DNA of 7,684 bases from the NCBI GenBank assembly GCA_944358225.1, contig CALVQP010000054.1:1-7684 (forward strand), in the 5' to 3' direction. The position numbers and the translations under genes are program-made. This stretch comes from an uncultured Bacilli bacterium (GTDB lineage Bacteria > Bacillota_I > Bacilli_A > RF39 > UBA660). Position 1 is the stretch's first letter. Each line of letters opens with the position of its first letter. This document shows, piece after piece, positions 6,746-7,684 of the stretch. Below the pieces are notes generated by a model. That model had not been told where the DNA came from. It saw nothing but the letters and a program-made list of their open reading frames with translations, and did not search any database.

Positions 6746-7658
6746 TGAATATGTAAGAGCCATTGAAAAATTAAGTGAGGAATATATCCAAATATATAAT
6801 AATCCATTACGGCAAAAAGCCCGTTTTCGTAAGGGAATTAAAAATAATTTATCTTCTTGCAAATTAAAACCAGTTTTAAAATCTATAAAAATTAGAATAA
6901 AAGAAAAAATCAGGCCTTGGAAAAAAATTATTGATTTATCATCTCAAAAAGTATGTGACCGTTATGGTAAAAAAGTAGTATACACCTGCATCATAGGCTC
7001 TTATGATAAATTATGGGATATTAAAATACCTACTAAAAATGTAGATTATATAGTTTTTACAGATCAAGCCGAAATTACTAAAGAAAGTAATTATTGGAAA
7101 CGTTCTTTTATACCAAAGCATATAATGCAAAAGTGCGATTACAATCCTATACTAATTAACAGATATATAAAAATGCATCCTCAAGAATTATTTCCCAATT
7201 ACGATTATTCTTTATATGTAGATGGTAGTATTGAAATTATATCAGAAGTAGATGAGTGTTTTTCTTATATAAACGATCAAAGTGGTTTAGCTTTACATAC
7301 GCATCGTCGTCGTAATGATGTATATGAAGAAGCAAAGTGTTGTTTAGCATTAAAAAGAGGGAATTCCCAAGCTATTAAAAAACAAATAAAAAAATATAAA
7401 GCTGAAAAATTACCCAAACTTAGTGGTTTGTTTGAAGCGGGCATAATTGCTTGCGATCTGAAAAATTCCACTGCCAAGATTATTCTTGATAAATGGTATC
7501 AAGAGTTTAAAAAAAGTAATATTAATCGAGATCAACTTATCTTACCCTATATTTTATGGAAAAATAATATTAGTATAATTGATATAGGAACATATGAAAC
7601 TAATATTTTTGATAATCCAAAATTTCGCGTACATAGCCATTGGAGTCCTAAAAGATAA
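6735..7658 (+). CDS. Stand-alone DUF616 (TOD1/MUCI70-type) glycosyltransferase
   Basis: Predicted cytoplasmic glycosyltransferase of 307 residues, paralogous to the N-terminal half of the fusion protein two genes upstream. The helical leader (YVRAIEKLSEEYIQIYNN) aligns with YLKTIEELNKDCIRSYNS of the fusion, which supports the ATG at 6735 even though its upstream CGGAAA is a weak binding site. Domain blocks are YTCI (83-86), DYIVFTD (104-110), NPILINRYIKMHPQE (137-151), YVDG (161-164), HRRRNDVYEE (190-199, identical in both) and RDQ (265-267). It ends 22 residues after DIG with HSHWSPKR, the point at which the fusion runs into its dehydrogenase. Its start overlaps the epimerase by 11 bases, suggesting translational coupling. 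No signal peptide or membrane segment is seen. The sugar donor and acceptor are unknown; a uronate donor is inferred from the neighbours. No terminator follows before the window ends. Confidence 0.88.
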   Translation: MKTDEYVRAIEKLSEEYIQIYNNPLRQKARFRKGIKNNLSSCKLKPVLKSIKIRIKEKIRPWKKIIDLSSQKVCDRYGKKVVYTCIIGSYDKLWDIKIPTKNVDYIVFTDQAEITKESNYWKRSFIPKHIMQKCDYNPILINRYIKMHPQELFPNYDYSLYVDGSIEIISEVDECFSYINDQSGLALHTHRRRNDVYEEAKCCLALKRGNSQAIKKQIKKYKAEKLPKLSGLFEAGIIACDLKNSTAKIILDKWYQEFKKSNINRDQLILPYILWKNNISIIDIGTYETNIFDNPKFRVHSHWSPKR

Positions 7659-7684
7659 CCAAATCACATTTACTTGAAACTACG

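Noticed and set aside
7277..7477. 66-codon open frame on the minus strand
   Set aside because: It is fully contained opposite the conserved DUF616 blocks of the 6735-7658 gene, whose protein similarity to the fusion shows that the plus strand is the coding one.

Overview
This is an AT-rich window (roughly 30% G+C by eye) that reads as the chromosome of a low-GC Bacillota. The evidence is strong purine-rich ribosome binding sites (for example GGGAGG before position 3492), a tRNA with its CCA encoded, a classic U-tract terminator and a standard genetic code, with TGA as stop and TGG for Trp. I cannot name the genus.

Layout. Positions 1-74 are the 3' part of a tRNA-Phe gene, followed by a rho-independent terminator at 89-115. 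A gene-poor stretch follows (116 to about 1106). It holds one small Cys-rich gene split by a frameshift (459-769), an 11-bp perfect inverted repeat (1012-1044) and otherwise only AT-rich sequence. A TTGACA-type promoter (1107-1136) then starts a tightly packed operon of six plus-strand genes (1208-7658) that probably continues past the window. Its genes overlap by 4-11 bases or are 16-17 bases apart.

The operon is part of a surface polysaccharide (capsule or teichuronic-acid-like) locus that uses an ABC exporter. Its genes are: a minimal nucleotide-sugar dehydrogenase lacking the usual C-terminal domain; an ABC-2 permease and its ATPase (Wzm/Wzt, KpsM/KpsT or TagG/TagH type); a 745-residue fusion of a DUF616 (TOD1/MUCI70-type) glycosyltransferase with a complete TviB/WbpA-like UDP-HexNAc 6-dehydrogenase; a WbpP/TviC-like UDP-GlcNAc(A) 4-epimerase; and a second, stand-alone DUF616 glycosyltransferase that is a paralogue of the fusion's N-terminal half.

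Together these suggest the route UDP-GlcNAc to UDP-GlcNAcA (dehydrogenase half of the fusion) to UDP-GalNAcA (epimerase). The uronate sugar would be transferred in the cytoplasm by the DUF616 enzymes, and the finished chain exported by the ABC transporter. The most notable item is the fusion of a glycosyltransferase to the enzyme that may make its donor. Next are the minimal dehydrogenase at the head of the operon and the frameshifted Cys-rich small gene.
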